DNA from: Cryobacterium breve
GTDB taxonomy: Bacteria; Actinomycetota; Actinomycetes; Actinomycetales; Microbacteriaceae
Assembly: GCF_004402375.1 (NCBI RefSeq)
Contig: NZ_SOGJ01000010.1
Coordinates: 62,001-126,000 of the forward strand
Reading direction: 5' to 3'
Length of the DNA: 64,000 nt
In this document: piece after piece, positions 44,183 through 53,573 of the stretch
Layout: the number at the start of each line of letters is the position of its first letter
How positions within the stretch are numbered: the first letter of the stretch is position 1
Notes under the pieces: model-generated
Told to the model about the DNA's origin: nothing
What the model saw: the letters and a program-made list of their open reading frames with translations, nothing else
The model's database searches: none
Made by a program: the position numbers and the translations under genes

Positions 44183-47088
44183 GCGGGCGCCTCCGCGCTC
44201 TGCTGCGGGCGCGGCTCGGTTTCGCCGGCCTCCTGCTGCCGGTCGACCTCACTGCCCAGGCTGCGCAGGATGTCGAGCACCAGCCCGACCACGACCAGGT
44301 ACACCCCGATGTCGAAGATGGTGGAGGTGCCGAAGGAGAGCGGACCGAGCACGGGCACCGTGGTTTCGAAGTAGGCGGATTCCAGCGGGATGCCGCTGAA
44401 GAAGAGCGAGACCACGGCCATCCCGACCGCCAGCACAATGCCCAGACCGAGGATCTTGCCTGGATCGACGGGAACAGCCTCGCCCAGCTCGTAGCGCCCC
44501 CCGGCCAGATAGCGGGAGACGAGCGCGAGCCCGGCGATGAGGCCGCCGGCGAAGCCGCCGCCGGGCGCGTTGTGACCGGCGATGAGCAGGTAGACGGAGA
44601 CGATCATGGCGGGGTGGAAGAGAAGCCGCACGAGCACCTCGAGCATGATCGAGCGGTCTTTCTCGGCCACGGTGCGACCGGCCAGCAGCCAGGACTGGCG
44701 GGTGACGGCATGCCCCTCGGAGGGCGCGGCCGGGTCCGCGACGACCTTGCGCCGATGCGGCAGCGACCGGCGCTTGCGGGAATCGCGCAGCCGGGGAACG
44801 ACCGCGTTGCGGCCGGAGACGAACAAAAGGCTGGCGACGCCGGTGGCCACGACGATCAGCACGGAGATCTCACCCATGGTGTCCCAGGCACGGATGTCCA
44901 CGAGCATCACGTTCACGATGTTGCGTCCGTGTCCCTCCTCGACCGCGAGCCGGGGCAGTTCCGCTGCGATGCTGGGGGCCTGCCGCGCGCCGAGGGCAAT
45001 CACGCCGATGACGCCCATCACGGTTCCGACGAGCACGCCGATCACCGCGCGTCGCCGCCGGTGCATGGGACGGTTGTGCTGCGCGATTTTCTGGGGCAGC
45101 CGGCGAAGCACCAGCACGAAGACGACGATGGTGATGGTTTCCACGAGAGCCTGGGTCAGGGCCAGGTCGGGGGCGCCGTGGAACGCGAACAGGGCGACGA
45201 GGCCGTAGCCGGTCACTCCGGCCAGCAGCACGGCCGTGATCCGTTCGCCGACGTGGGCGGCCATCACCGCCGCGATGCCCATGGTGAGGGCAACCACCAC
45301 CTGGCCCGGATAGTCCCAGAGCACGATGGTGTTCGGCCAGCTGCGGTTGACTCCAGCCGCGAACCCGAGTGCCAGAACGAAGACGACGAGGATGGTGGAG
45401 AGGTACTGCGGCAGTCCACCGATCTGGGCGAAGTGCGTGATGCGCGCCGCGGCCCGGTCGATGCCCCGCACGGTGTAGCCGTAGCCCTGGCCGGCGTCGA
45501 CGTAGGCCGGTACCGTTGCCTGCAGTCGGGCCACGCCCCGCCGTTTCCAGAAGAGCACGACGCCGACCACCACCACCACGGCGCTCAGGGCGAGCGCCGG
45601 TTCGAAGCCGTGCCAGAGCGCAAGGTGGTAATCACCGCCGCCAGGCACGGTGCCGGCGTACGAGGCCAGCACCGGGTCGAGCAGGAAGACGAACGGGCCG
45701 AGCAGCACGGTGGCCACGGCGAGCAGGCCCGGGGCCAGCTGGAAGTCCCACCGAGCGTGGTGCAGCGCGGTCTCCGCGAGACGAGGCCTGGTTCCGAATG
45801 CGCCCCAGAAGAAGCGGGCGCTGTAAGCGACCGTCAGAACCGAGCCGAGCACTGTGCCGACCAGGGCGACCCAGCCCCAACCGTCGCCGGCCAGGGCTGC
45901 CTCCAGGAACGCCGTGAACACGGCCTCCTTGGCGACGAACCCGAGCAGCGGCGGAATGCCGGCCATGGAGGCGACCGCGACCAGGGCGATCGCGGCCAGC
46001 GCGGGCGCGTTGCGCCCCACCCCGGACAGCTGGCGCCAGTCGCGGGTGCCCGCCCGGTGGTCGATGATGCCGACCGTCAGGAACAGGGCCGACTTGTAGA
46101 GCGCGTGGGCTAGGAGCAACGCCACCCCGGCGAGCGCGGCGTCCTGGGTGCCGAAGCCGACCACAACCACGAGGAAGCCGAGCTGGCTGACCGTGCCGTA
46201 GGCGAGCACGAGCTTGAGGTCGTACTGCCTCAGCGATCGCCACGCGCCCACCAGCATGGTGCCGACGCCGAGGGTGACGAGCACCGGCATCCAGCCCGGT
46301 GTGTCGGCATAACCGGGGGCGAGGCGAGCCACTAGGTAGATGCCGGCCTTGACCATCGCGGCCGCGTGGAGGTAGGCGCTCACCGGGGTGGGGGCCGCCA
46401 TCGCCGCCGGCAGCCAGAAGTGGAAAGGCACGAGCGCGGACTTCGACAGCGCGCCGACCAGGATGAGCAGCACCGCCCAGGTGGCGGCCGGTCCGGTGAC
46501 CGGGTCGGCCACGATGGCGGCGAGGGATGTGGTTCCCGTCTCCACCGAAAGGATCACAACCCCGATCAGCATGATCAAGCCGCCGAAGGTCGTCACCAGC
46601 AAGGCCTGCAGGGCCGCGCCGCGACTCGCACGCTTGAACGTGTGGTGCCCGATCAGGAGGTAGGAAAGCACGCTTGTGATCTCCCAGAAGACGAACATCA
46701 CGACGATGTCGTCGGCCGTGACCAGACCGTACATGGTCCCGGCGAACGCCAGCAGGGCCGCCGCGAAGCGCCCGAGTGCGGGCTCGTCGGCTGCGAAGTA
46801 GCGGGCGCAGTAGATCAGCACGAGAGCGCCGACCCCCGTCACAACCAGGGCAAGCAACCAGGCGAGAGTGTCGACCCGGAACGAGAGCGACACTCCCAGC
46901 GCTGGAATCCACGGGACGGACTCGGTGACGGCGCCGCCCGCGGTGACGGCCGGGGTCTGGCCGACCGTATAGGCGAAAGCCGCTGCGGGGAGCAGGGCGA
47001 TCAGATAGAAGACACGAAGGGACAGCCACCGGGTGAGGAGGGGCGTCAGCGCGGAGACGACAGCGAAAAGGGCGAGGATTGTCGCCAT
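44179..47088 (-). CDS. mnhA: Mrp Na+/H+ antiporter subunit A with fused B domain
   Basis: A 969-residue protein. Residues about 1-480 form a NuoL-like ion-translocating core with [22 protein letters not shown] (Glu), [28 protein letters not shown] (His/Lys; quoted ends [14 protein letters not shown]) and [14 protein letters not shown]. Residues about 560-780 form the MrpA-specific C-terminal part, including [20 protein letters not shown]. Residues about 815-945 match MrpB ([19 protein letters not shown]). MrpA-MrpB fusion is usual in actinobacteria. It is the first gene of the six-gene mnhA-C-D-E-F-G operon, which exports Na+ in exchange for H+ in pH and salt homeostasis. Confidence 0.94.
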   Translation of the reverse strand: MATILALFAVVSALTPLLTRWLSLRVFYLIALLPAAAFAYTVGQTPAVTAGGAVTESVPWIPALGVSLSFRVDTLAWLLALVVTGVGALVLIYCARYFAADEPALGRFAAALLAFAGTMYGLVTADDIVVMFVFWEITSVLSYLLIGHHTFKRASRGAALQALLVTTFGGLIMLIGVVILSVETGTTSLAAIVADPVTGPAATWAVLLILVGALSKSALVPFHFWLPAAMAAPTPVSAYLHAAAMVKAGIYLVARLAPGYADTPGWMPVLVTLGVGTMLVGAWRSLRQYDLKLVLAYGTVSQLGFLVVVVGFGTQDAALAGVALLLAHALYKSALFLTVGIIDHRAGTRDWRQLSGVGRNAPALAAIALVAVASMAGIPPLLGFVAKEAVFTAFLEAALAGDGWGWVALVGTVLGSVLTVAYSARFFWGAFGTRPRLAETALHHARWDFQLAPGLLAVATVLLGPFVFLLDPVLASYAGTVPGGGDYHLALWHGFEPALALSAVVVVVGVVLFWKRRGVARLQATVPAYVDAGQGYGYTVRGIDRAAARITHFAQIGGLPQYLSTILVVFVLALGFAAGVNRSWPNTIVLWDYPGQVVVALTMGIAAVMAAHVGERITAVLLAGVTGYGLVALFAFHGAPDLALTQALVETITIVVFVLVLRRLPQKIAQHNRPMHRRRRAVIGVLVGTVMGVIGVIALGARQAPSIAAELPRLAVEEGHGRNIVNVMLVDIRAWDTMGEISVLIVVATGVASLLFVSGRNAVVPRLRDSRKRRSLPHRRKVVADPAAPSEGHAVTRQSWLLAGRTVAEKDRSIMLEVLVRLLFHPAMIVSVYLLIAGHNAPGGGFAGGLIAGLALVSRYLAGGRYELGEAVPVDPGKILGLGIVLAVGMAVVSLFFSGIPLESAYFETTVPVLGPLSFGTSTIFDIGVYLVVVGLVLDILRSLGSEVDRQQEAGETEPRPQQSAEAPA

Positions 47089-47206
47089 GCGGCCTCCCGG
47101 CTCTCCAAGTCAGAGTGTCGCGCACAGTCTACCGGAGGCTCGCTGGTGCGTGCCCTGTGCGGGGGCCGCTAAGGTTGGCGAAAACCCGATCTATCGGAAG
47201 AGCCCT

Positions 47207-48802
47207 ATGACGCGTGCAAGCCGGGGGCCACACGTGCCCCACAAACCTGACCACCCCGAGTTCCACGGGCGTGGCACGGAGACTCCGTTCGAGCACATCT
47301 CGGACGCCCTCAACGTGCACGAGGACGAGGGTCTGCACAAGGGTCTCAAGGCCCGCCAGGTGCAGATGATCGCCATCGGCGGCGCCATCGGCACCGGCCT
47401 GTTCCTGGGTGCGGGCGGACGCCTCGCCACCGCGGGTCCCTCTCTCGTCTTCGTGTACGCGATCTGCGGTTTCTTTGCGTTCTTGATTCTGCGTGCCCTC
47501 GGTGAGCTCGTGCTTCACCGGCCGTCGTCGGGCTCGTTCGTCTCGTATGCCCGCGAGTTCTTCGGCGAGAAGACGGCGTTCGTCACCGGCTGGCTGTACT
47601 GGCTGAACTGGGTGATGACCGCCATCGTCGACGTCACGGCCGTCGCGATCTACATGAACTTCTTCGCCAAGTACTGGGCACCGTTCGGTGACGTGCCGCA
47701 ATGGCTCTACGCCCTCGCCGCCCTCGCCGCAGTGCTCTCCCTGAACCTCCTGTCGGTAAGCGTGTTCGGTGAACTCGAGTTCTGGTTCGCCCTGATCAAG
47801 GTTCTCGCTATCGTGGCCTTCCTGCTGGTCGGCACCTGGATGGTCATCTTCGGCACGCCCATCCCCGGCCAGGAAACGGGGTTCAGCCTGATCGGGGACA
47901 ACGGGGGCTGGCTGCCGAACGGGCTGATCGCATCCGTTCTCGTGGTGCAGGGCGTCGTCTTCGCCTACGCCTCGATTGAACTGGTCGGCACGACCGCCGG
48001 GGAGACCAAGAACCCGGAGAAGGTGATGCCGAAGGCGATCAACACCGTCATCATCCGTATCGCCGTGTTCTACGTGGGCTCGATCCTCCTGCTGTCGCTG
48101 CTGCTGCCCTACACCGCGTATAAGGCCGGAGAGAGCCCGTTCGTCACGTTCTTCGGCACCATCGGAGTCGGCGGCGTCGACGTGATCATGAACCTGGTGG
48201 TGCTCACCGCGGCCCTGTCCTCACTCAACGCGGGCCTGTACTCGACCGGGCGCATCCTGCGGTCGATGGCACTGGCGGGATCGGCACCGCGCTTCGCCGG
48301 GAAGGTGAGCCGCACGGGGGTGCCGTTCGGCGGCATCCTCCTCACCGGCGTTGTCACCCTGCTGGGCGTCGCCCTGAACGCCGTCGTGCCCGACAAGGCG
48401 TTCGAGATCGTGCTGAACATGGCCGCCATCGGCATCATCAGCGCCTGGGGCATGATCGTGCTGTGCCAGCTGCGACTGCACGCGTGGTCGAAGCTCGGCA
48501 TCCTGCAGCGACCGAAGTTCCGGATGTTCGGGGCCCCCTACACGGGCTACGCCAGCCTGGCCTTCCTCGTCGCCGTGCTCGTGCTGATGGCCTTCGACTG
48601 GCCGGTCGGTACGCTCACGATCAGCTCGCTCGTGATCATCATCCCGCTGCTGATCGTGGGCTGGTATGCCTGCCGCGGACGCATTCTCGAGATCGCGAGC
48701 GCCCGCGAGGGGTTCACCGGCCAGGTTCCCATTGTGCCCAACCGGCCCCTCTCCGACCAGATGCGCGCTGCCGACCCGAAGGATGGGAACCCGACGGAAT
48801 AA
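47207..48802 (+). CDS. Amino acid permease (AnsP/AAT family)
   Basis: A 531-residue transporter with 12 predicted helices. A hydrophilic N-terminus of about 45 residues precedes the family signature [21 protein letters not shown], and [17 protein letters not shown] follows helix 6, both typical of the amino-acid transporter (AAT) family, which includes asparagine, GABA and lysine permeases. I chose ATG 47207, behind GGAAGAG; a GTG nine codons later is possible. Divergent from the Mrp operon. Substrate cannot be fixed from sequence, but asparagine permease (AnsP) is the closest type by eye. Confidence 0.88.
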   Translation: MTRASRGPHVPHKPDHPEFHGRGTETPFEHISDALNVHEDEGLHKGLKARQVQMIAIGGAIGTGLFLGAGGRLATAGPSLVFVYAICGFFAFLILRALGELVLHRPSSGSFVSYAREFFGEKTAFVTGWLYWLNWVMTAIVDVTAVAIYMNFFAKYWAPFGDVPQWLYALAALAAVLSLNLLSVSVFGELEFWFALIKVLAIVAFLLVGTWMVIFGTPIPGQETGFSLIGDNGGWLPNGLIASVLVVQGVVFAYASIELVGTTAGETKNPEKVMPKAINTVIIRIAVFYVGSILLLSLLLPYTAYKAGESPFVTFFGTIGVGGVDVIMNLVVLTAALSSLNAGLYSTGRILRSMALAGSAPRFAGKVSRTGVPFGGILLTGVVTLLGVALNAVVPDKAFEIVLNMAAIGIISAWGMIVLCQLRLHAWSKLGILQRPKFRMFGAPYTGYASLAFLVAVLVLMAFDWPVGTLTISSLVIIIPLLIVGWYACRGRILEIASAREGFTGQVPIVPNRPLSDQMRAADPKDGNPTE

Positions 48803-48907
48803 CCGCCACGCCTACGAAGCACCATTCCGCGTGCCGACAGCCGGTGCGGCTACCATTGCGGATTGATCACTGCGAGACCCGATGTTTCGCGATTTACGGA
48901 GAGACCA

Positions 48908-49327
48908 ATGACCACCGAATCGGTGTGGATGCCACCCAGCGCGCTCGCTCTGCTGATCGAGGAACTCGCCGTTCTGGCCAGTCACCCTAGCCCCGACGCG
49001 GCCACAGCCGACCGGGTCCGGGTGCTGCGCAAGACCCTCAGCCAGGCCGAGGCCTCGATCAAACCGGACGACGGCCTGGTCGAGCCCGGCATGCGGATCA
49101 CCGCCATGCTCTCCGGCGACACCCGGGCCACCGTGTTCCTGCTCGGCGAACGTGAACTCGTGTCCCTCGACCCCGAGGTGCGAGTGGATGTGTACTCGCC
49201 GTCGTCGCCGATCGGCCAGGCCATCATCGGCACCCACGTCGGCGACACCGTCACGTACACGACGCCGTCCAACGCCAACATGCAGATCGAGATTCTCGCG
49301 GCGGTCCCGTACACCGGCGGTCGCTGA
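48908..49327 (+). CDS. GreA/GreB C-terminal domain protein without the acidic tip
   Basis: A 139-residue protein. The C-terminal part (about 65-135) matches the FKBP-like domain of transcript cleavage factors, with SPIGQAIIGTHVGDTVTYTTPS. The N-terminal helical part (ALALLIEELAVLASHP ... VLRKTLSQAEASI) is shorter than the GreA coiled coil and lacks the GDLSENAEY-type acidic tip that activates RNA cleavage. It may bind RNA polymerase without cleaving, as Rnk-type proteins do. ATG 48908 has GGAGAG upstream. Confidence 0.8.
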   Translation: MTTESVWMPPSALALLIEELAVLASHPSPDAATADRVRVLRKTLSQAEASIKPDDGLVEPGMRITAMLSGDTRATVFLLGERELVSLDPEVRVDVYSPSSPIGQAIIGTHVGDTVTYTTPSNANMQIEILAAVPYTGGR

Positions 49328-49342
49328 CCGCCAGCACTGAGA

Positions 49343-49390
49343 CGACACGTGTGAGGGGTGCGGATGCGTCCGCACCCCTCACACGTGTCG
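49343..49390. terminator. Strong bidirectional terminator
   Basis: A perfect 22-bp stem (49343-49364 with 49369-49390) with loop TGCG, arms containing GTGTGAGGGGTGCGGA, lies between the convergent GreA-like and MFS genes. Confidence 0.8.
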
Positions 49391-49410
49391 GTTCGGCCCC
49401 GTCGGAGCGG

Positions 49411-50706
49411 TCAGGCCGCGCGGCGCCGCACGACCACGTCGCTGACGATCACGAGCACGAACGCCAGCGCCAGAATAGCGACGTAGACCAGCGGCACCGC
49501 CGTCATCCCCACGGTGCCCAGCAGTGTGGCACCGAGCAGGGCGCCACCTCCGATACCGGCGTTGAACGCGGTCGTGTAGATCGCACTCGCGGTGTCCCGG
49601 ATACGCCGCGAGGCGGTGTGCAGCAGCCGAGTCTGCAGCAGCGGCGGAAGCACACCGAAGGCCAGACCCCAGAGCACGAAGGCGGTGATCGCAACGGGCA
49701 GGGTCGCCGCGAAGAGGGCCAGCACCGTGACGCTCAGCGCCGACGCGGCGATGCCGATGACGAGCCCGAGCTGCGGCCGGGGGCCGAAGACCGTTCCGGA
49801 GAGCACCAGGCCGATCGCGCCCGCGATCCCATAGGCGAACAAGAGGGGCGCGACCGCACCGGAGTCCACGCCCATCTCGTCGATCAGGAACGGGGCGATG
49901 TAGGTATAAAAGGTGTAGTGCCCGACCATGGTCAGGCCGGTGATGGTGCAGACCAGGATCACGGCGCGCATCGTGGGGTCGCGGCGTGGTTTGGGGACAA
50001 CTGCCGCGGGATGTGCGGAAGCGGCCCCGGAACCGTCGGTCGCGGCGGAAGAGTGTGCCGCGGCATCCGTCACGCGGGCCCCGTAGTGCGACACCGGAGG
50101 CAGGAACCGCCAGACGACGACCGCGCCCACCAGCATGAGGCCGGCGAGGGCCAGGAAGGACAGCCGCCAGCCGAGCAGGTGGCCGGCGGCTGTGGCGATG
50201 GGCACCCCGAACACGAAGGCGAGCGTTCCGCCCGAGACGGTGATCGCGACGGCGCGGCCGATCTGCTCTCGGGGCACGAGGTGTGCGGCGTACGCGCCGA
50301 CCACGGCCCAGAACAGGCCGTGGGCCATGCCGCCGATGATGCGTCCGCCGACCATGAACGCGTAGTTGGGAGCGATGGCGGTGAGCACGTTGCTGACCGC
50401 GAGCACGATGAGAACGAGCACGATCAGTCCGTGTCGGGGCAGACGCCTAGTGACATGGGCCAGCGATGTGCTCGTGAGCACCACCGTGAAGGCGAACCAG
50501 GAGACGAGCAGGCCGATCTGCCCCTCGCTGACTCCGAGTGCCCGGCTCATATCGGGCAGCAAACCCGTTGGCAGCATCTCCGATGTGACCGACAGGAAGA
50601 CGGCGGCGGCCAAGGCGAGCAGGCCCACCCAGGGAAACGGGCCGGCGGCGGTCGCCGACGAGTCCGCCGAATCCCGAGGCAGATTGATGGGTGCGGTGAA
50701 TGACAT
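49411..50706 (-). CDS. MFS transporter, DHA1-type drug efflux
   Basis: A 431-residue major facilitator with 12 helices and a central cytoplasmic loop rich in Ala/Ser (about 210-245). Helix 1 VFLSVTSEMLPTGLLPDMS and the motif-A-like LAHVTRRLPRHGLIV are typical of the DHA1 subgroup of drug or sugar efflux proteins (AraJ/CmlA relatives). I chose ATG 50706; the frame continues upstream without similarity. It is divergent from purU. Substrate unknown. Confidence 0.87.
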   Translation of the reverse strand: MSFTAPINLPRDSADSSATAAGPFPWVGLLALAAAVFLSVTSEMLPTGLLPDMSRALGVSEGQIGLLVSWFAFTVVLTSTSLAHVTRRLPRHGLIVLVLIVLAVSNVLTAIAPNYAFMVGGRIIGGMAHGLFWAVVGAYAAHLVPREQIGRAVAITVSGGTLAFVFGVPIATAAGHLLGWRLSFLALAGLMLVGAVVVWRFLPPVSHYGARVTDAAAHSSAATDGSGAASAHPAAVVPKPRRDPTMRAVILVCTITGLTMVGHYTFYTYIAPFLIDEMGVDSGAVAPLLFAYGIAGAIGLVLSGTVFGPRPQLGLVIGIAASALSVTVLALFAATLPVAITAFVLWGLAFGVLPPLLQTRLLHTASRRIRDTASAIYTTAFNAGIGGGALLGATLLGTVGMTAVPLVYVAILALAFVLVIVSDVVVRRRAA

Positions 50707-50863
50707 GGTGCTGTGGCTCACAGACGGGAACAGTGGCTGCGCGGGCGATGCCGCGGGGCCGGTCCGGATCGACTGCGCGCCAACGTGCGCGCCCGGGGCC
50801 GGCGTGCTGCGCCGACCATATCCCAGCCTAGCCGACGCGCAACGCCCGGCGTCAGAGGGCCGG

Positions 50864-50869
50864 TAACCT
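50864..50869 (+). promoter_or_regulatory. Candidate -10 box of a leaderless purU transcript
   Basis: TAACCT ends 6 nt before the purU ATG at 50876. No ribosome binding site lies between. Confidence 0.45.
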
Positions 50870-50875
50870 AGTCGG

Positions 50876-51748
50876 ATGACTTCTTCGCTTGCGCCGAACC
50901 CGCGCCACCACTGGGTGATCACCCTTGTCTGCGTCGACCAGCCGGGTATCGTGCACGCGGTCAGCGGTGCGATCGTGCGAGCGCGCGGCAACATCACCGA
51001 GAGTCAACAGTTCACCAGCGCCGACACCGGCCGCTTCTTCATGCGGCTGCAGGTGGAGTCCCAGGCCACGCAGGCCGAGCTCGAGGAGGAGCTCGCACCG
51101 GTCGAGCGCCGGTACGACATGGAATCCGTCATCGATGTCGTCGGGCGTCCCCAGCGCACCCTGATCCTGGCCTCGACCGCCGGTAACTGCGTCAACGACA
51201 TGCTCTTCCGGCAGCGCGGCGGCCAGCTTCCCATCGAGGTGCCGCTCGTGCTGAGCAACCACGGCACGCTGCGCGACCTGGTCGGTTTCTACGGGGTGCC
51301 GTTCGAGTCCCGTCCGGTGACGGATGCCGACAGCAAGGCAGCCTTCGAGGCGCGCGTCGTCGAGGCCATCACCGAGCACGATATCGAGCTGGTGGTGCTC
51401 GCCCGGTACATGCAAATCCTCTCCCCCGCGCTCTGTGAGCTGCTTGAGGGCCGTGCCATCAACATCCACCATTCCTTCCTTCCCGGCTTCAAGGGCGCCA
51501 ACCCGTACAAGCAGGCCCACGCGCGCGGCGTGAAATTGATCGGGGCCACGGCGCACTTCGTCACCGGCGACCTCGACGAGGGTCCGATCATCGAGCAAAA
51601 CGTCGTGCGAGTGGACCACTCTCGCACTCCGGCCGAGCTCGTCGCCATCGGGCAGGATGAGGAGAGCCGCACCCTGACGCAGGCTGTCACCTGGTTCGCC
51701 GAGCACCGGGTTCTGGTGGACGGCGCTCGCACCATCATCTTCAAGTGA
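50876..51748 (+). CDS. purU: Formyltetrahydrofolate deformylase
   Basis: PurU hydrolyses 10-formyl-THF to THF and formate, balancing folate pools. The 290-residue protein has an N-terminal ACT domain (VITLVCVDQPGIVHAVSGAI, about 15-95) and a C-terminal formyltransferase-fold domain with LSNHGTLRDLVGFYG, the catalytic INIHHSFLPGFKGANPY and LDEGPIIEQ. It carries a candidate leaderless promoter. It connects functionally with glyA and folD about 10 kb away. Confidence 0.95.
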   Translation: MTSSLAPNPRHHWVITLVCVDQPGIVHAVSGAIVRARGNITESQQFTSADTGRFFMRLQVESQATQAELEEELAPVERRYDMESVIDVVGRPQRTLILASTAGNCVNDMLFRQRGGQLPIEVPLVLSNHGTLRDLVGFYGVPFESRPVTDADSKAAFEARVVEAITEHDIELVVLARYMQILSPALCELLEGRAINIHHSFLPGFKGANPYKQAHARGVKLIGATAHFVTGDLDEGPIIEQNVVRVDHSRTPAELVAIGQDEESRTLTQAVTWFAEHRVLVDGARTIIFK

Positions 51749-51764
51749 GCGCCCGCGCGCTCGG

Positions 51765-51770
51765 TAAGAT
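51765..51770 (+). promoter_or_regulatory. Candidate -10 box before the DUF2568 gene
   Basis: TAAGAT ends 7 nt before GTG 51778, which supports that start and a separate leaderless transcript despite the short distance to purU. Confidence 0.4.
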
Positions 51771-51777
51771 GGGGCAG

Positions 51778-52128
51778 GTGACCGAGACCAGCGCGAAAAC
51801 CAAGCCCAACGACATCGTGCGGTTCCTGCTCGAACTGTTCGCGTTCATCAGCCTGGGGATCTGGGGCTTCGCAACGTGGCCGCTGCCGTGGCCCGGTGTG
51901 CTGGTCGGCATCCTGACCCCGGCTTTTGCGCTCCTGGTCTGGGCCCTGTTCCGTTCCCCGAAGGCGGTCTTCCGCCTGGACCCGTTCGGCAAGGCCGTCA
52001 TCGAGATCTGCGTCTTCGGTTCCGCGGCTCTCGCCTGGTGGGACCTGGGACTGCCGCTCGTGGGAGTGGTCTTCGCTCTGGTGGCTACGGTCAGCGGCGT
52101 CATCTCCGGCCGCGCAGAACTGCGCTGA
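51778..52128 (+). CDS. YrdB/DUF2568 family membrane protein
   Basis: A small protein of about 116 residues with four predicted membrane helices (FLLELFAFISLGIWGFA, GVLVGILTPAFALLVWALF, VIEICVFGSAALAWW and VGVVFALVATVSGVISG). The FRSPKAVFRLDP loop between helices 2 and 3 is the family's conserved feature. Function is unknown. The start is uncertain: GTG 51778 fits a leaderless promoter, ATG 51769 is also in frame, and GTG 51745 overlaps the purU stop (GTGA) and could be coupled. Confidence 0.8.
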   Translation: MTETSAKTKPNDIVRFLLELFAFISLGIWGFATWPLPWPGVLVGILTPAFALLVWALFRSPKAVFRLDPFGKAVIEICVFGSAALAWWDLGLPLVGVVFALVATVSGVISGRAELR

Positions 52129-52185
52129 CCCCCACCGCTCCTCCGCCCTCATCCGAGTACGGAACCGTGTTCGCCGGTGTCGGCC

Positions 52186-53403
52186 TCAGGCGAGGCGGGC
52201 AGGCCGCGGCATCCGCAACGCGTAGGCAGAGGTCGCGAAGAAGAGCAGGGCCCCCACCCCGAAGGCCACCGGATAGGACACGCTGTCGACCAGGAACCCG
52301 GCGGCCAGCGGGCCGACGATGGCACCCAGGTCGGAGAACATCGAGAACACCGAGACCGGGCGCCCACCCCCGGCGCCGGCGGCATCACCGACGGATGCGG
52401 CGGGTGCGGTTCCCATGAAGGCCGAGGCAACACCGTAGACACAGAGCAGCGCCGTAAGCACGACGATGTTCGGCGCGAACGGAACGGCGAGGATGGTCAG
52501 CCCGGCAACCAGGAATGCTCCGACGATGGCCGGGCGGCGGCCCACGGTGTCCACGAATCGTGCGGCGGGAGCGAGCGCCACCGTCTGGGCGACGGCCGCG
52601 AAGGCGAAGGCGATGCCGGTCCATGCGGTCGGGCCTCGCAGAACCTCGACGACGAGCACGGGGATCAGCGCATTGCGCACGCCGAACGAATTCCAGCCGG
52701 TGGAGAAGTTGGCGATGCACGCCGCGCGGAAGCGGGTGTCCCGCAGCACCGTCCGGAACGGGATGCGCGCCGGTGACAGCCCGGCAACGACGACGGCCCC
52801 TCCCCGCACCGGGCGCAGCAGCACGAGCCCGAGCACGCCGGCAACGGCCAGCGTACCGGCGTAGAAGAAGAACGGCGCGGTGAGCGAGATCGTGGCGAGG
52901 AGTCCGCCGAGTGCAGGGCCGGCCATCCCGCCGAGCAAAAACCCACCCTGGTAGAAGCCGATTGCCCTGGCCCGGATCCCCGGTGCCGTGGAGCCGAGTA
53001 GCAGGGTCATGGCCGCCACCGTGAACATGGCCGACCCGACACCACCGGCACCGCGGAGGAGCAGCAGTTGCGGATAGTTCTGCGCCACTCCGACCAGCCC
53101 GCTGGAGACGGCGACGATCCCGATACCGGTGGCGAGGATCATCCGCTCCCCCGCCCAGTCGATCAGGCGCCCGGTGAAAGGGCTCGAGACGAACCGCATC
53201 AGGGCGAACGCGGAGACCACGGCACCGATTTCCAGATAGCCCACGCCGAAACTACGCACGTAGACGGGCAGCACCGGCACGACCACGCCGAAGCCGACCA
53301 TCACGAAGAAAGCAATCACTCCGAGCACGTAGACCTCGCGGGACAGCTGCGGGCGGTTCACGCCGGGGGTGTCGCCGCCTCGGCGGAATCGTGCGAATCG
53401 CAT
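52186..53403 (-). CDS. MFS transporter
   Basis: A 405-residue major facilitator with 12 predicted helices. Motif A between helices 2 and 3 is FTGRLIDWAGERMIL, and helix 1 is VLGVIAFFVMVGFGVVVPVLP, typical of bacterial DHA1 multidrug exporters. TACCCT lies 6 nt before the ATG, which suggests leaderless expression. It is codirectional with the P-type ATPase upstream, and copy B of the 80-bp palindromic element lies between them. Substrate unknown. Confidence 0.88.
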   Translation of the reverse strand: MRFARFRRGGDTPGVNRPQLSREVYVLGVIAFFVMVGFGVVVPVLPVYVRSFGVGYLEIGAVVSAFALMRFVSSPFTGRLIDWAGERMILATGIGIVAVSSGLVGVAQNYPQLLLLRGAGGVGSAMFTVAAMTLLLGSTAPGIRARAIGFYQGGFLLGGMAGPALGGLLATISLTAPFFFYAGTLAVAGVLGLVLLRPVRGGAVVVAGLSPARIPFRTVLRDTRFRAACIANFSTGWNSFGVRNALIPVLVVEVLRGPTAWTGIAFAFAAVAQTVALAPAARFVDTVGRRPAIVGAFLVAGLTILAVPFAPNIVVLTALLCVYGVASAFMGTAPAASVGDAAGAGGGRPVSVFSMFSDLGAIVGPLAAGFLVDSVSYPVAFGVGALLFFATSAYALRMPRPARLA

Positions 53404-53409
53404 TGTCTC

Positions 53410-53415
53410 AGGGTA
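53410..53415 (-). promoter_or_regulatory. Candidate -10 box of a leaderless MFS transcript
   Basis: TACCCT on the minus strand ends 6 nt before the ATG at 53403. Confidence 0.45.
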
Positions 53416-53465
53416 AGCCGTGGCTCGACGTCCGACCGCCGCGCCACAAGCCTCGCGCCCCTCAC

Positions 53466-53545
53466 GAATTCGACGGAGATCTGGCCCAGTTCGGCCGCGG
53501 ACAGCCCGAATATTGCTCGTTTAACCGAGAATCTCCGTCGAATTC
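53466..53545. repeat. 80-bp palindromic element, copy B (between P-type ATPase and MFS genes)
   Basis: Left arm GAATTCGACGGAGAT (53466-53480) and right arm ATCTCCGTCGAATTC (53531-53545) are perfect 15-bp reverse complements flanking a 50-bp core. The arms and total length equal copy A at 39291-39372, but the cores are unrelated. Confidence 0.85.
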
Positions 53546-53573
53546 TCTCAAGGCCGATCACAGTGCGCGACGC

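Noticed and set aside
44572-46113. 513-codon open frame on the plus strand opposite mnhA
   Set aside because: It is rich in Gly/His/Asp/Arg/Gln without any fold signature and lies fully inside the conserved MrpA gene, so it is a high-GC antisense artefact.
49351-50703. 450-codon plus-strand frame opposite the MFS gene at 49411-50706
   Set aside because: Composition is dominated by Gly, Arg, His and Asp and it has no membrane or catalytic features, whereas the opposite frame is a typical 12-helix transporter.
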